Of a stretch of DNA of 64,000 bases, positions 15,902 through 24,373 are shown piece by piece. This stretch comes from Bacillota bacterium (lineage in GTDB: Bacteria > Bacillota > Clostridia > Christensenellales > UMGS416). A program made the position numbers and the translations under genes. Under the pieces are notes generated by a model. That model ran no database searches. It saw only the letters and a list, made by a program, of their open reading frames with translations, and was not told the DNA's origin. Numbering within the stretch: the first letter of the stretch is position 1; every line of letters starts with the position of its first letter. Location of the stretch: contig JAEZSE010000043.1 in assembly GCA_023421955.1 (NCBI GenBank), positions 62,001 through 126,000 of the forward strand, given 5' to 3'.

Positions 15902-18900
15902 TACAAATCATGCAGCCCCAGCGGCACGATGTCGCTGTCGCTTTCATTGAGCTTCAGGCCCCGCACCAGCGCCTCGGCGGTGTCCACACTGGTCAGGCAG
16001 GGCACCTTGTATTCCACAGCCATTCGTCGAAGCTTGAAGCCGTTGCGCTCGGCGTCGCGGCCACGGGTGGGCGTGTCGATGATGAGCTGTGCCTTGCCCT
16101 GCCGCAACAGGTCAGCCACGTTGGGCGAGGGGTCAGAGAAATGGCCCAGCACGCTGGCCGGCACATAGTTGGCGTTCAGCTCATGGGCTGTACCCGGTGT
16201 GGCAAAGAGGTTGTAGCCCAGGCTTGCCAGATCCTCACCCAGGCGGGTGGCGGCGGGCTTGTCAGCCTTGGCGACCGACAAGATCACGCTGCCGCGCCGG
16301 GGCACGTTGAGCCCTGCGGCGATGAGGCCTTTCAACAGCGCTTCCGGCAGGCTCTTGGAGATGCCCAGCACCTCGCCGGTGGACTTCATCTCCGGCCCCA
16401 AGCTGATTTCCAGCTTAGGCAGCTTCTCAAAGGAGAACACCGGCACCTTGACCGCATAAATGCCCCGCGACGGATAAAGCCCTGAGCCGTAACCCATGTC
16501 CTTGAGCTTCTCACCTAGGCTGGCGCGGGTGGCCAGGTCGATCAGCGGCACACCGGTCACCTTGCTGATGTAGGGCACCGTGCGGCTGGACCGGGGGTTC
16601 ACCTCGATGATGTAGAGGTCGTCATTGTAGATGATGAACTGGATGTTGATCATGCCCACCACATGGAGCTCACGGCAGAGCATCTCCGTCGTGTCGATGA
16701 TCTTTTGCTTGATGCGTTCGGAGATCGAGTAGGCCGGATAGACTGAGATCGAGTCGCCGGAGTGGATGCCGGCCCGCTCGATGTGCTCCATGATGCCGGG
16801 GATCAGCATGCTCTCCCCGTCGCAGATGGCATCCACCTCGATTTCCTTGCCCAGCAGGTATTTATCCACCAGGATCGGGTGCTCCTGCTCATTGATGTTG
16901 ATGATGGACATATACTCGGCGATGTCGGAATCAGACCAGGCGATTTCCATGCCCTGGCCACCCAGCACATAGCTGGGGCGCACGAGCACCGGGTAACCGA
17001 GCCGGTTGGCGGCGGCAAGGGCCTGCTCGCTGGTGAACACCGTCTCGCCCTTCGGGCGGGCGATGCCGGTGCGCTCCAGCAACGCATCAAACTCCTCGCG
17101 GTCCTCAGCGGCGTTGATGTCTTTGAGTTGTGTGCCGATGATACGGTAACCCATCTGCTCCACATATTTGGCAAGCTTGATCGCCGTCTGGCCGCCGAAC
17201 TGCACCACAACACCCTCCGGCTGCTCCAGTTCCAGCACGTTCCACATGTCTTCCGGTGTGAGCGGCTCGAAGTAGAGCCGGTCGCTGGTGTCGAAATCGG
17301 TGGACACGGTCTCCGGATTGTTGTTGATGATCACGGTGTCATAACCGGCTTCGCGGAGCGCCCAGATGCAGTGCACCGAGCAGTAGTCAAACTCCACGCC
17401 CTGGCCGATGCGGATGGGGCCGGAGCCCAGCACTACCACGGTTTTGCGCCCCGAATTTCTGGCTTCATTTTCGTCGTCGTAGGTGGAGTAGTAATAGGGG
17501 CTCACCGCGTCAAACTCCGCGCCACAGGTGTCCACCATCTTGTAGGTAGGCAGTATGCCAAAGCTCTTGCGCAGCGCACGGATCTCCAGCTCCGTTTTGC
17601 CGGTCCATTTCGCCAGCGCCTGGTCGCTGAAGCCCAGCTTCTTGAGCTTTTTGAGGTAAGCGCCATCCAGGCAAGTGATGCCCTCGCGCTTCACCCGTTC
17701 CTCTTCGGTTACGATGTTTTTAAATTTGTGCAGATACCACTTATCGATCTTGGTGATGTCAAAGATGTGTTGCTCGGTCACGCCCCGGCGCAATGCCTCG
17801 GTGACCACATAGATGCGCTCGTCGCTCTGCCAGTGCAGCAGCTTTTCGATGTCCTCATCGCTGCGGCTGGACGCACCCTTGAACTCGCAACTGTTAAGGC
17901 CAAGCTCAAGAGACCGTATAGCTTTCAAAAACGCCTGCTCGAAGTTGGCGCCGATGCTCATCACCTCGCCAGTGGCCTTCATACGGGTGCCCAGCGTCTT
18001 CTCAGCCTTGGTGAACTTGTCAAACGGCCAGCGGGGGAACTTGCAGACCACATAATCGAGCGTGGGCTCGAAGCAGGCATAGGTCTTGCCGGTCACGGCG
18101 TTCTTGATCTCATCCAGGCCATAACCGATAGCGATCTTCGTGGCGACCTTGGCGATCGGGTAACCGGTAGCCTTGCTGGCCAGCGCCGAGCTGCGGCTCA
18201 CACGGGGGTTCACCTCGATCACACCATATTTCATGCTCTCAGGATCCAGCGCATATTGGACGTTGCAGCCGCCCTCGATTTTTAAAGCGTTAATAATACT
18301 GATCGAAGCCGAGCGTAGCATCTGGTATTCGGCGTCGCGCAGCGTCTGGCTTGGAGCCACCACGATGCTGTCGCCGGTGTGGATGCCCACAGGGTCGATG
18401 TTTTCCATGTTACATACGATGATGCAGTTGCCCTTGCTGTCGCGCATCACCTCATACTCGATTTCCTTCCAGCCGGCCACGCTCTTCTCGATCAGGCATT
18501 GCTTCACGCGAGAGTACCGCAGGCCGTCGGAGGTGATCTGCGCCAGCTCCAGCCCGTCGTTGGCAATACCGCCGCCGCTGCCGCCCAGTGTGTAAGCCGG
18601 GCGCACAATCAAGGGGTAACCCACCTTATCGCCGAACTCCAGCGCCGCGTCCACATCAGTCACGATCACACTGTCGATGCAGGGCTCGCCGATTTCGAGC
18701 ATCGTCTTCTTGAACTCGTCACGGTCCTCCGCCTTGTGGATCGAGTCCACCGGCGTGCCCAAGAGCCTCACGCCAACCTCGTCCAGGAACCCGCTTTCTG
18801 CCAGCTCCACGGCCAGATTGAGGCCTGTCTGGCCACCCAGCGTGGGCAGCAGGCTGTCAGGCTTTTCCCGCCGGATGATGTTTTTGATCACCTCCGGCGT

Positions 18901-19107
18901 GAGCGGCTCCAAATAGACGCGGTCGGCGATGTTGCTGTCGGTCATGATCGTGGCTGGGTTGGAGTTTACCAGCACGACCTCGATGCCCTCTTCCTTGAGT
19001 GCCTGGCAGGCCTGGGTGCCGGCGTAGTCGAACTCGGCAGCCTGGCCGATGATGATGGGACCAGAGCCGATCACGAGAACTTTTTTGATATTAGGGTTGC
19101 GGGGCAT
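15901..19107 (-). CDS. carB: carbamoyl-phosphate synthase, large subunit
   Basis: 1068 residues, full length. It makes carbamoyl phosphate from bicarbonate, two ATP and ammonia supplied by CarA. Two homologous ATP-grasp halves are visible: VLVIGSGPIIIGQAAEFDY near residue 10 and VVLGSGPIRIGQGVEFDY near 555, each with PSYVLGG/PAYTLGG-type blocks. The C-terminal MGS-like regulatory domain begins near 935. The start at 19107 has AAGGAG ahead. It lies 58 bases after carA. Its stop is immediately followed by a composite repeat. Confidence 0.97.
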   Translation of the reverse strand: MPRNPNIKKVLVIGSGPIIIGQAAEFDYAGTQACQALKEEGIEVVLVNSNPATIMTDSNIADRVYLEPLTPEVIKNIIRREKPDSLLPTLGGQTGLNLAVELAESGFLDEVGVRLLGTPVDSIHKAEDRDEFKKTMLEIGEPCIDSVIVTDVDAALEFGDKVGYPLIVRPAYTLGGSGGGIANDGLELAQITSDGLRYSRVKQCLIEKSVAGWKEIEYEVMRDSKGNCIIVCNMENIDPVGIHTGDSIVVAPSQTLRDAEYQMLRSASISIINALKIEGGCNVQYALDPESMKYGVIEVNPRVSRSSALASKATGYPIAKVATKIAIGYGLDEIKNAVTGKTYACFEPTLDYVVCKFPRWPFDKFTKAEKTLGTRMKATGEVMSIGANFEQAFLKAIRSLELGLNSCEFKGASSRSDEDIEKLLHWQSDERIYVVTEALRRGVTEQHIFDITKIDKWYLHKFKNIVTEEERVKREGITCLDGAYLKKLKKLGFSDQALAKWTGKTELEIRALRKSFGILPTYKMVDTCGAEFDAVSPYYYSTYDDENEARNSGRKTVVVLGSGPIRIGQGVEFDYCSVHCIWALREAGYDTVIINNNPETVSTDFDTSDRLYFEPLTPEDMWNVLELEQPEGVVVQFGGQTAIKLAKYVEQMGYRIIGTQLKDINAAEDREEFDALLERTGIARPKGETVFTSEQALAAANRLGYPVLVRPSYVLGGQGMEIAWSDSDIAEYMSIININEQEHPILVDKYLLGKEIEVDAICDGESMLIPGIMEHIERAGIHSGDSISVYPAYSISERIKQKIIDTTEMLCRELHVVGMINIQFIIYNDDLYIIEVNPRSSRTVPYISKVTGVPLIDLATRASLGEKLKDMGYGSGLYPSRGIYAVKVPVFSFEKLPKLEISLGPEMKSTGEVLGISKSLPEALLKGLIAAGLNVPRRGSVILSVAKADKPAATRLGEDLASLGYNLFATPGTAHELNANYVPASVLGHFSDPSPNVADLLRQGKAQLIIDTPTRGRDAERNGFKLRRMAVEYKVPCLTSVDTAEALVRGLKLNESDSDIVPLGLHDL

Positions 19108-19142
19108 GGTGTTGCTCCTTATATCATTTTATCGATTTATCA

Positions 19143-19169
19143 CGGTCCGGGACGGAGCCCGGCCCCTAC
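19143..19169. repeat. GTAGGGGC-family palindrome overlapping the carA stop
   Basis: GGTCCGGGACGGAGCCCGG followed by CCCCTAC. Read on the minus strand, the conserved end GTAGGGGC supplies the TAG stop codon of carA. It is a near match to the copy at 3186-3211. Confidence 0.65.
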
Positions 19170-20215
19170 CCCATCATCCCCATGAACTGATCGAACAGAT
19201 AGGCCGTATCCCTGGGGCCTGGGGCCGCTTCCGGGTGGAACTGCACCGTGAACGTGGGGTGATCCAGATATTTCACGCCCTCGATCGTCATATCGTTCCA
19301 GTTGCGGTGGCTCACCACCATGTTTCTGGGCAATGACTCCTCAATGATCGTGTAGCCATGGTTCTGACTAGTGATGTAGACGCGGTCCTGCATGAGGTCC
19401 TTCACCGGGTGGTTGGTGCCTCGGTGGCCATAACGAAGGCGTTCGGTATCGGCCCCGCAGGCCAGCGCCATCAGTTGGTGCCCCAGGCAGATGCCAAAGA
19501 TCGGCACCTTGCCCACCAGCTTCTTGATATCCTCAATCACAGCCCCGTTGTCCTTGGGGTCGCCGGGGCCGTTGGTGAGCATGATACCGTCTGGCTCATT
19601 GGCGAGGATCGCCTCGGCGCTGTCGCTGGCCCGGTGCACGAAGAGGTGGCAGCCACGCTTTCGCAATGACTTTAGGATGCTGGCCTTGAGGCCGAAGTCC
19701 ATCACGGCCACACGTGGGCCCGGGCCCGGCAGCTCAAAGGTTTCGTCGCAGGTCACCTGCATCACCGGGTCGGTGATGCGGTAATCCATCATCGCAGCAT
19801 TGAGTGCCTCAGTAGGATTGCCGGAGCAGATGTAGCCGCGCATCGTGCCGTGGTTGCGGATCTTTCTCGTGAGGCTACGGGTGTCGATGCCCTCGATGCC
19901 CATGATGCCGGCGCGGTCCAGATATTCATTGAGTGTGCTCTCACTGTACCAGTTGCTGGGCACCTGGCAAAGCTCCCGCACCACGAAGCCCTTCACCTGC
20001 GGGCGCATGCTCTCCGGGTCCTCCCAGTTCACGCCGTAGTTGCCGATTAAAGGGTAGGTCATCATCACGATCTGCCCGCAATAGCTGGGGTCGGTGAGCA
20101 CCTCCTGATAGCCGGTCATGCCCGTGTTGAACACAACCTCGCCCACGGTGTTGCCCAGCCTGCCGAAGGCCCTACCCTCGTATACCGTGCCGTCTTCCAG
20201 CACCAAGTAAGCCAT
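19166..20215 (-). CDS. carA: carbamoyl-phosphate synthase, small (glutaminase) subunit
   Basis: 349 residues. It hydrolyses glutamine and tunnels ammonia to CarB. The N-terminal CPSase domain shows GEVVFNTGMTGYQE near 24. The class I amidotransferase has the catalytic Cys in FGICLGHQLMA near 247 and the His-Glu pair in QFHPEA near 330. The ATG at 20215 has AGGAGG ahead. The stop codon lies within a short palindromic repeat. Confidence 0.97.
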   Translation of the reverse strand: MAYLVLEDGTVYEGRAFGRLGNTVGEVVFNTGMTGYQEVLTDPSYCGQIVMMTYPLIGNYGVNWEDPESMRPQVKGFVVRELCQVPSNWYSESTLNEYLDRAGIMGIEGIDTRSLTRKIRNHGTMRGYICSGNPTEALNAAMMDYRITDPVMQVTCDETFELPGPGPRVAVMDFGLKASILKSLRKRGCHLFVHRASDSAEAILANEPDGIMLTNGPGDPKDNGAVIEDIKKLVGKVPIFGICLGHQLMALACGADTERLRYGHRGTNHPVKDLMQDRVYITSQNHGYTIIEESLPRNMVVSHRNWNDMTIEGVKYLDHPTFTVQFHPEAAPGPRDTAYLFDQFMGMMG

Positions 20216-20240
20216 GTGGAGTCCTCCTGTCTATTCCGCA

Positions 20241-20304
20241 GGCGGTTCGTGAACCGCCCCTACATATCTTCCATCACTACGGGCGATTCGTGAATCGCCC
20301 CTAC
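20241..20304. repeat. two GTAGGGGC-family palindromes in tandem
   Basis: GGCGGTTCGTGAACCGCC-CCTAC at 20241-20263 and GGGCGATTCGTGAATCGCC-CCTAC at 20281-20304. The stems differ in sequence yet remain complementary, and both end CCCCTAC. Confidence 0.75.
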
Positions 20305-20309
20305 AACTC

Positions 20310-20360
20310 CCTACCCTCCCTTATGAAGGGGGGATGCCGCCATAGCGGCAGGGGGGATTT
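20310..20360. repeat. solo half-element of the composite hairpin repeat
   Basis: CCTACCCTCCCTTATGAAGGG with hairpin TGCCGC-CATA-GCGGCA and end GGGGGGATTT. Only the right half of the composite is present. Its variable hairpin is identical to that of the carB-adjacent copy. Confidence 0.7.
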
Positions 20361-20366
20361 CTTGGG

Positions 20367-20575
20367 AACTCCTTCCGCCCTCTGCTCTATCGCGGCGCTG
20401 CGCCGCGATGTGAGGGCACCTCCCTCAGCGAGGGAGGTAGGGAGGAATTCTGCCAACATTATATTCGAAGCGATTGCCTACCCCCTTCATCGCCCCCCTG
20501 CTACCTTCGGTAGCTGTCCCCCCACATACTTGTGGGGGGAAGGGTGGGATGGCCCCGCAGGGCCAGGGGGGAGTT
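20367..20575. repeat. composite hairpin repeat, copy 6, abutting the pyrF stop
   Basis: The longest copy. The left half carries a nested hairpin: GCCCTC/GAGGGC outside, ATCGCGGCG-CTG-CGCCGCGAT inside. The spacer contains CATTATATTCGAAG. The right half has extra hairpins GCTACC-TTC-GGTAGC and CCCCCCACA/TGTGGGGGG before TGGCCC-CGCA-GGGCCA, and ends GGGGGGAGTT, overlapping the pyrF stop. Confidence 0.8.
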
Positions 20576-21467
20576 ACAGCGCCGCCGCGATATCCTCCCG
20601 CATCCGCACAGCCACCGAGCAGGCCGCCGTCTTGAAATCGGTGCCTTCCTTTTCCCAGGCCATCAGGATCGATCGGGAGTTGTTCACGATGGCGCCACCA
20701 CCCCGGCTGTCAAACATGCCGGCAATGTCCTTCCCTTTCGCACCTTGCGCGCCATAGCCGGGCAGCAGGAAGAACGTGTCGGGCATGCGCTGCCGCAAAG
20801 CTGCGCCTTGTGCCGGGTGCGTCGCACCAACCACAGCGCCCACCCGGGGGTAGCCGCTGAAGGCCGCCGTGCCCTGCCCCCACTTCATCACCAGGTCACC
20901 CACGGCCTCATAAACCTTGCGGCCATCGGCCAGGTCCAGGTCCTGCAGCTCCGAGGAGGAGGGGTTGGATGTTTTTACCAGGGCAAAGATGCCCCGGCGG
21001 GGGTTTTCGGTGAGAAACGGCGCGATGCCGTCAGTACCCAAATAGGGGTTCACGGTGAGGATATCAGCATCGAACACCGGCTGGCTGCCCTGCCCCAGTT
21101 CCACTGTGCCCAGAAACGCCTTGGCGTAAGCCTCGGCGGTGGAAGCGATGTCATTGCGCTTGGCATCGGCTATCACGATGAGGCCCGCCCGCTTGGCGTA
21201 GCTTAGTGTCTGGCGGAAGGCCCGCATGCCGGCCACGCCATACATCTCGTAATAGGCCGCCTGCACCTTCACCGCAGGCACGATGTGCTCCAGCGCATCG
21301 ATCAGCTCCTTGTTATAAGCCAGAATCGCTTCGGCGGCCCCCTCCAGCGTGGCGGTGTCAAACCGGTTGCGGAAGCCAGGAGGCAGGCAGCCCAAGTGGG
21401 TGTCCAGCCCCGCGCAGGTGGGGTTTTTCTTGCGGCGGATTTCGTCAGCCAGGATGTCAAAAATCAT
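20574..21467 (-). CDS. pyrF: orotidine-5'-phosphate decarboxylase (type 2)
   Basis: 297 residues, the longer PyrF subfamily typical of many actinobacteria and clostridia. It decarboxylates OMP to UMP. Near residue 100 IADAKRNDI holds the catalytic Lys and Asp residues. CAGLDTHLG near 18 and LLPGYGAQG near 238 are further conserved blocks. The ATG at 21467 has AAGGGGC ahead. Its place between pyrC and carA differs from Bacillus, where pyrF follows pyrD. The TAA stop is formed at the edge of a composite repeat. Confidence 0.95.
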   Translation of the reverse strand: MIFDILADEIRRKKNPTCAGLDTHLGCLPPGFRNRFDTATLEGAAEAILAYNKELIDALEHIVPAVKVQAAYYEMYGVAGMRAFRQTLSYAKRAGLIVIADAKRNDIASTAEAYAKAFLGTVELGQGSQPVFDADILTVNPYLGTDGIAPFLTENPRRGIFALVKTSNPSSSELQDLDLADGRKVYEAVGDLVMKWGQGTAAFSGYPRVGAVVGATHPAQGAALRQRMPDTFFLLPGYGAQGAKGKDIAGMFDSRGGGAIVNNSRSILMAWEKEGTDFKTAACSVAVRMREDIAAAL

Positions 21468-21509
21468 GCAAATGCCCCTTCAGTGCATAATTATGTATCG
21501 ACTTGTATA

Positions 21510-22796
21510 TTATACTACAACTTTGCCCTCTTTGTATACAGGCACCCCAGCACAGATCGTGTCGGTCACCCGGCCCCGCAGCGTCCAGCCGGCAAAGGGC
21601 GTGTTGCGGCCCTTCGTGTAGAACTGGGAGGGATCGACAACCCATTGCTGCACGAGGTCCGCGATCACCAAATCAGCCCGCGTGCCTTCGGCCAGTACTG
21701 GCGTCGCAAGGCCCAGGATGCAGGCCGGGTTCAACGCCATCTTTTCCACCAGCGCCTCCAGGGAAAGCAGGCCGGGCTCCACCAGATTAGTCATCGCAAG
21801 CCCAAATGCCGTTTCAAATCCCACGATGCCGAAAGCCGCCAGCTTGTATTCCACATCCTTGTCATCGGCGTGGTGTGGTGCGTGGTCGGTGGCGATGGCG
21901 TCGATGGTGCCGTCGGCCAAACCGGCGATGATTGCCAGCCGGTCGGCTTCCGGGCGCAGCGGCGGGTTCATCTTGGTGGCGGTGCTGTAGCCCTCTACCA
22001 GTTCGTCGGTGGCAGAAAAGTAGTGCGGGCAGGTCTCTGCGGTCACCATCACGCCCCGGCCTTTGGCCTGGCGCACCAGCTCCACAGACCCCGCTGTGCT
22101 GATGTGGGCGATGTGCACCTTTGCGCCAAGACGCTCGGCCAGCAGGATTTCACGGGCCACCATCAGCTCCTCGGCAGTGGATGGAATGCCCGGCAGCCCC
22201 AGCTTGGTGGCTATGGCCCCTTCGTGCATCACACCGCCCTCAGCCAGGTGTTTGTCCTCACAGTGGGAGATGATCAGTGCACCAAAGTTCTTGGCATAGC
22301 GCAGTGCCAGCTCCATCATGCGAGGGTTGTCCACCGGTTTGCCGTCGTCGCTGAAGGCCACTGCCCCGGCTTCTCGGAGGAAGCCCATCTCGGTCAGTTC
22401 CTTGCCCTCCTGGCCCTTGGTCACCGCCGCAATGGGCAGCACCCGCACCGCACCTTCAGCAGCAGCTTTCTCCAGGATGAGCTTTACCACCGCCTCATTG
22501 TCCACCACCGGCTTGGTGTTAGGCATGCAGGCCACCGTGGTGAAGCCGCCAGCGGCTGCCGATCTGGTGCCGGTCGCGATGGTTTCCTTGAACTCCTGCC
22601 CTGGTTCCCTTAAGTGGCAGTGCATATCTACAAAGCCCGGCATTACCGTCTTTCCGGTTGCATCCATGATTTCCGCGCCGTCCGACGGTAGGCTTTCGCC
22701 GATGGCGGCAATCACGCCGTTTTCGATGAGTATATCCAACCTGCCGCCGAGCCCACCGGGGTTCACTAAAGTGCCGTTCTTGATCAGAAGCCTCAT
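21510..22796 (-). CDS. pyrC: dihydroorotase
   Basis: 428 residues, class I dihydroorotase of the amidohydrolase superfamily; it cyclises carbamoyl aspartate to dihydroorotate. The metal-binding DMHCHLREPG lies near residue 56, other zinc ligands are His in SHCEDK near 177 and HIAHIST near 230, and the catalytic Asp is in ATDHAPHH near 303. Its ATG overlaps the pyrB stop by four bases (ATGA), indicating coupled translation. Confidence 0.96.
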   Translation of the reverse strand: MRLLIKNGTLVNPGGLGGRLDILIENGVIAAIGESLPSDGAEIMDATGKTVMPGFVDMHCHLREPGQEFKETIATGTRSAAAGGFTTVACMPNTKPVVDNEAVVKLILEKAAAEGAVRVLPIAAVTKGQEGKELTEMGFLREAGAVAFSDDGKPVDNPRMMELALRYAKNFGALIISHCEDKHLAEGGVMHEGAIATKLGLPGIPSTAEELMVAREILLAERLGAKVHIAHISTAGSVELVRQAKGRGVMVTAETCPHYFSATDELVEGYSTATKMNPPLRPEADRLAIIAGLADGTIDAIATDHAPHHADDKDVEYKLAAFGIVGFETAFGLAMTNLVEPGLLSLEALVEKMALNPACILGLATPVLAEGTRADLVIADLVQQWVVDPSQFYTKGRNTPFAGWTLRGRVTDTICAGVPVYKEGKVVV

Positions 22797-23719
22797 GCCT
22801 CGGCCCTCCTCGTCATCAGAAACATGATAGCCATGCGGATGGCCACGCCGTTCATCACCTGCTCGCGGATCACCGACTGGTCGCCATCGGCCAGCGCCGT
22901 GGTGATCTCCACGCCCCGGTTCACCGGGCCAGGGTGCATCACCAGCGCGTTGGGCTTGGCAAGCTTCATGCGGGCATCATTGATGCCCCAATACTTGTGA
23001 TACTCCCGCACGCTGGGGAACAGGCCTCCCTGCTGCCGTTCCAGCTGGATGCGCAAGGCCATCACCACATCGGCGTTTCGCACAGCCTCATCGGTGTCGG
23101 TCGTGACCCGCACGCCCAGCTGTTCCATGCCTTCCGGCAGCAGCGTCTCGGGCGCGGCCAGCACCACTTCGCTGCCCATGGTTTTCAAGCCCCACAGATT
23201 GCTGCGAGCCACGCGGCTGTGGGAAATGTCTCCCACAATGGCCACTTTGAGCCCATCGAGCCGCCCCAGTTTTTCCCGCATCGTAAACATGTCAAGCAGG
23301 CCTTGGGTGGGGTGCTCGTTCATACCGTCGCCGGCATTGATCACGCCGGCCTTCACATGCCTTGCCAGCAGGTGCGGCGCGCCGCTCATCGGGTGGCGCA
23401 TGATGATGAGGTCGGTGCCCATCATATCGAGCGAACAGCCCGTGTCGATCAGCGTTTCGCCCTTGGATACGGAGCTGGCCGACGCGGCGATGTTGGCAGA
23501 GGCCGCACCCATATATTTGGTCGCCAGCTCGAAGGACATCCGCGTCCTTGTGCTGTTTTCATAAAACAGTGTCACGATGGATTTGCCCTGCAGGTGCGGC
23601 GTGCGCTTCTGGTTGTCCACCAGGAATTTCTTCATCTGCACTGCCGTATTCAGGATCTCATTGATCTCTTCCTTCGGCATGCCTCTGAGGCCCAAAAGGT
23701 CTTTGCTGGAAAGCGGCAT
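22793..23719 (-). CDS. pyrB: aspartate carbamoyltransferase, catalytic chain
   Basis: 308 residues. It condenses carbamoyl phosphate with aspartate. The carbamoyl-phosphate loop FYENSTRTRMSFE lies near residue 48, SSVSKGETL near 76 and the HPTQGLLD block near 130; HPGPVNRGVE near 264 is the aspartate-side signature. No pyrI regulatory chain is seen, as in other Gram-positives. The ATG at 23719 has AAAGGAT eight bases ahead. Confidence 0.97.
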   Translation of the reverse strand: MPLSSKDLLGLRGMPKEEINEILNTAVQMKKFLVDNQKRTPHLQGKSIVTLFYENSTRTRMSFELATKYMGAASANIAASASSVSKGETLIDTGCSLDMMGTDLIIMRHPMSGAPHLLARHVKAGVINAGDGMNEHPTQGLLDMFTMREKLGRLDGLKVAIVGDISHSRVARSNLWGLKTMGSEVVLAAPETLLPEGMEQLGVRVTTDTDEAVRNADVVMALRIQLERQQGGLFPSVREYHKYWGINDARMKLAKPNALVMHPGPVNRGVEITTALADGDQSVIREQVMNGVAIRMAIMFLMTRRAEA

Positions 23720-23784
23720 GTGGTCACATCCTTTGTAGTAGTCAGTAGTCAGAGGCGGATGGCGGCAGGGCAACCATCTCGCCA

Positions 23785-23811
23785 CAAAAGAAAAGACCGG
23801 TCATCCGGTCT
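23785..23811 (-). terminator. intercistronic terminator between pyrR and pyrB
   Basis: On the minus strand a 7-bp stem AGACCGG-ATGA-CCGGTCT is followed by TTTTCTTTT. The pyrR stop codon TAG lies in the stem. It should stop part of the transcription after pyrR. No PyrR-binding hexaloop is visible just upstream. Confidence 0.75.
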
Positions 23812-24355
23812 ATTGATCATCCCGATCATACAATACAACTTCTTCTACTTCATCGATCTCTGCAACATGAACGCCGATGACCTCGCTGCGGCTGGTGGGC
23901 ACATTTTTGCCCACATAGTCAGCGCGGATGGGCAGCTCCCGGTGGCCACGGTCCACCAGCACCGCAAACTGGATCGTACTGGCACGGCCCAGATCCATTA
24001 CGGCGTCCATGCCGGCGCGGGCGGTGCGGCCGGTGTAGAGCACGTCATCCACCAGCACCACATGCATGCCCGCCACCAGGAAGGGCACATCAGTGCCCTT
24101 GATCACCGGGTGCTCATCGAGCAATGAGAGATCGTCGCGGTAAAAGGTGATGTCCAGCACGCCTACCGGCACAGCTTCGCCCTCGAATTGCTCAAGCTTT
24201 GCGGCAAGCCTCTTGGCCAGCGGCACGCCCCGGCGCTGGATGCCCAGCAGCACCACTTTCTCCACACCGCGGTTGCGCTCGATGATCTCGTGGGCGATGC
24301 GGGTCAGCGCCCGGTCAATCGCCGTGGCATCCATGAGCTTGGTCTTTTCCCTCAT
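23810..24355 (-). CDS. pyrR: PyrR bifunctional regulator / uracil phosphoribosyltransferase
   Basis: 181 residues. PyrR binds UMP/UTP and then the leader RNA of pyr operons, favouring termination; it also has weak uracil phosphoribosyltransferase activity. The PRPP-binding motif VVLVDDVLYTGRTARAG lies near residue 93 and GIQRRGVPLAKRL near 38. The ATG at 24355 has AGGAGGT ahead. It is the first gene of the operon, directly behind an RNA hairpin of the PyrR-binding type, so it autoregulates. Confidence 0.97.
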   Translation of the reverse strand: MREKTKLMDATAIDRALTRIAHEIIERNRGVEKVVLLGIQRRGVPLAKRLAAKLEQFEGEAVPVGVLDITFYRDDLSLLDEHPVIKGTDVPFLVAGMHVVLVDDVLYTGRTARAGMDAVMDLGRASTIQFAVLVDRGHRELPIRADYVGKNVPTSRSEVIGVHVAEIDEVEEVVLYDRDDQ

Positions 24356-24373
24356 CAGAGCACCTCCTGATAA

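Noticed and set aside
16762..18285. Long reading frame of 507 codons antisense to carB
   Set aside because: It is a frame mirror of carB produced by high third-position GC; no ribosome site and no recognisable domains. The carB frame is full length and certain.
15608..20575. Hairpin repeat arrays as a CRISPR array
   Set aside because: Repeat units are not identical direct repeats with unique spacers of constant size, they are inverted and variable, and no cas gene is near.
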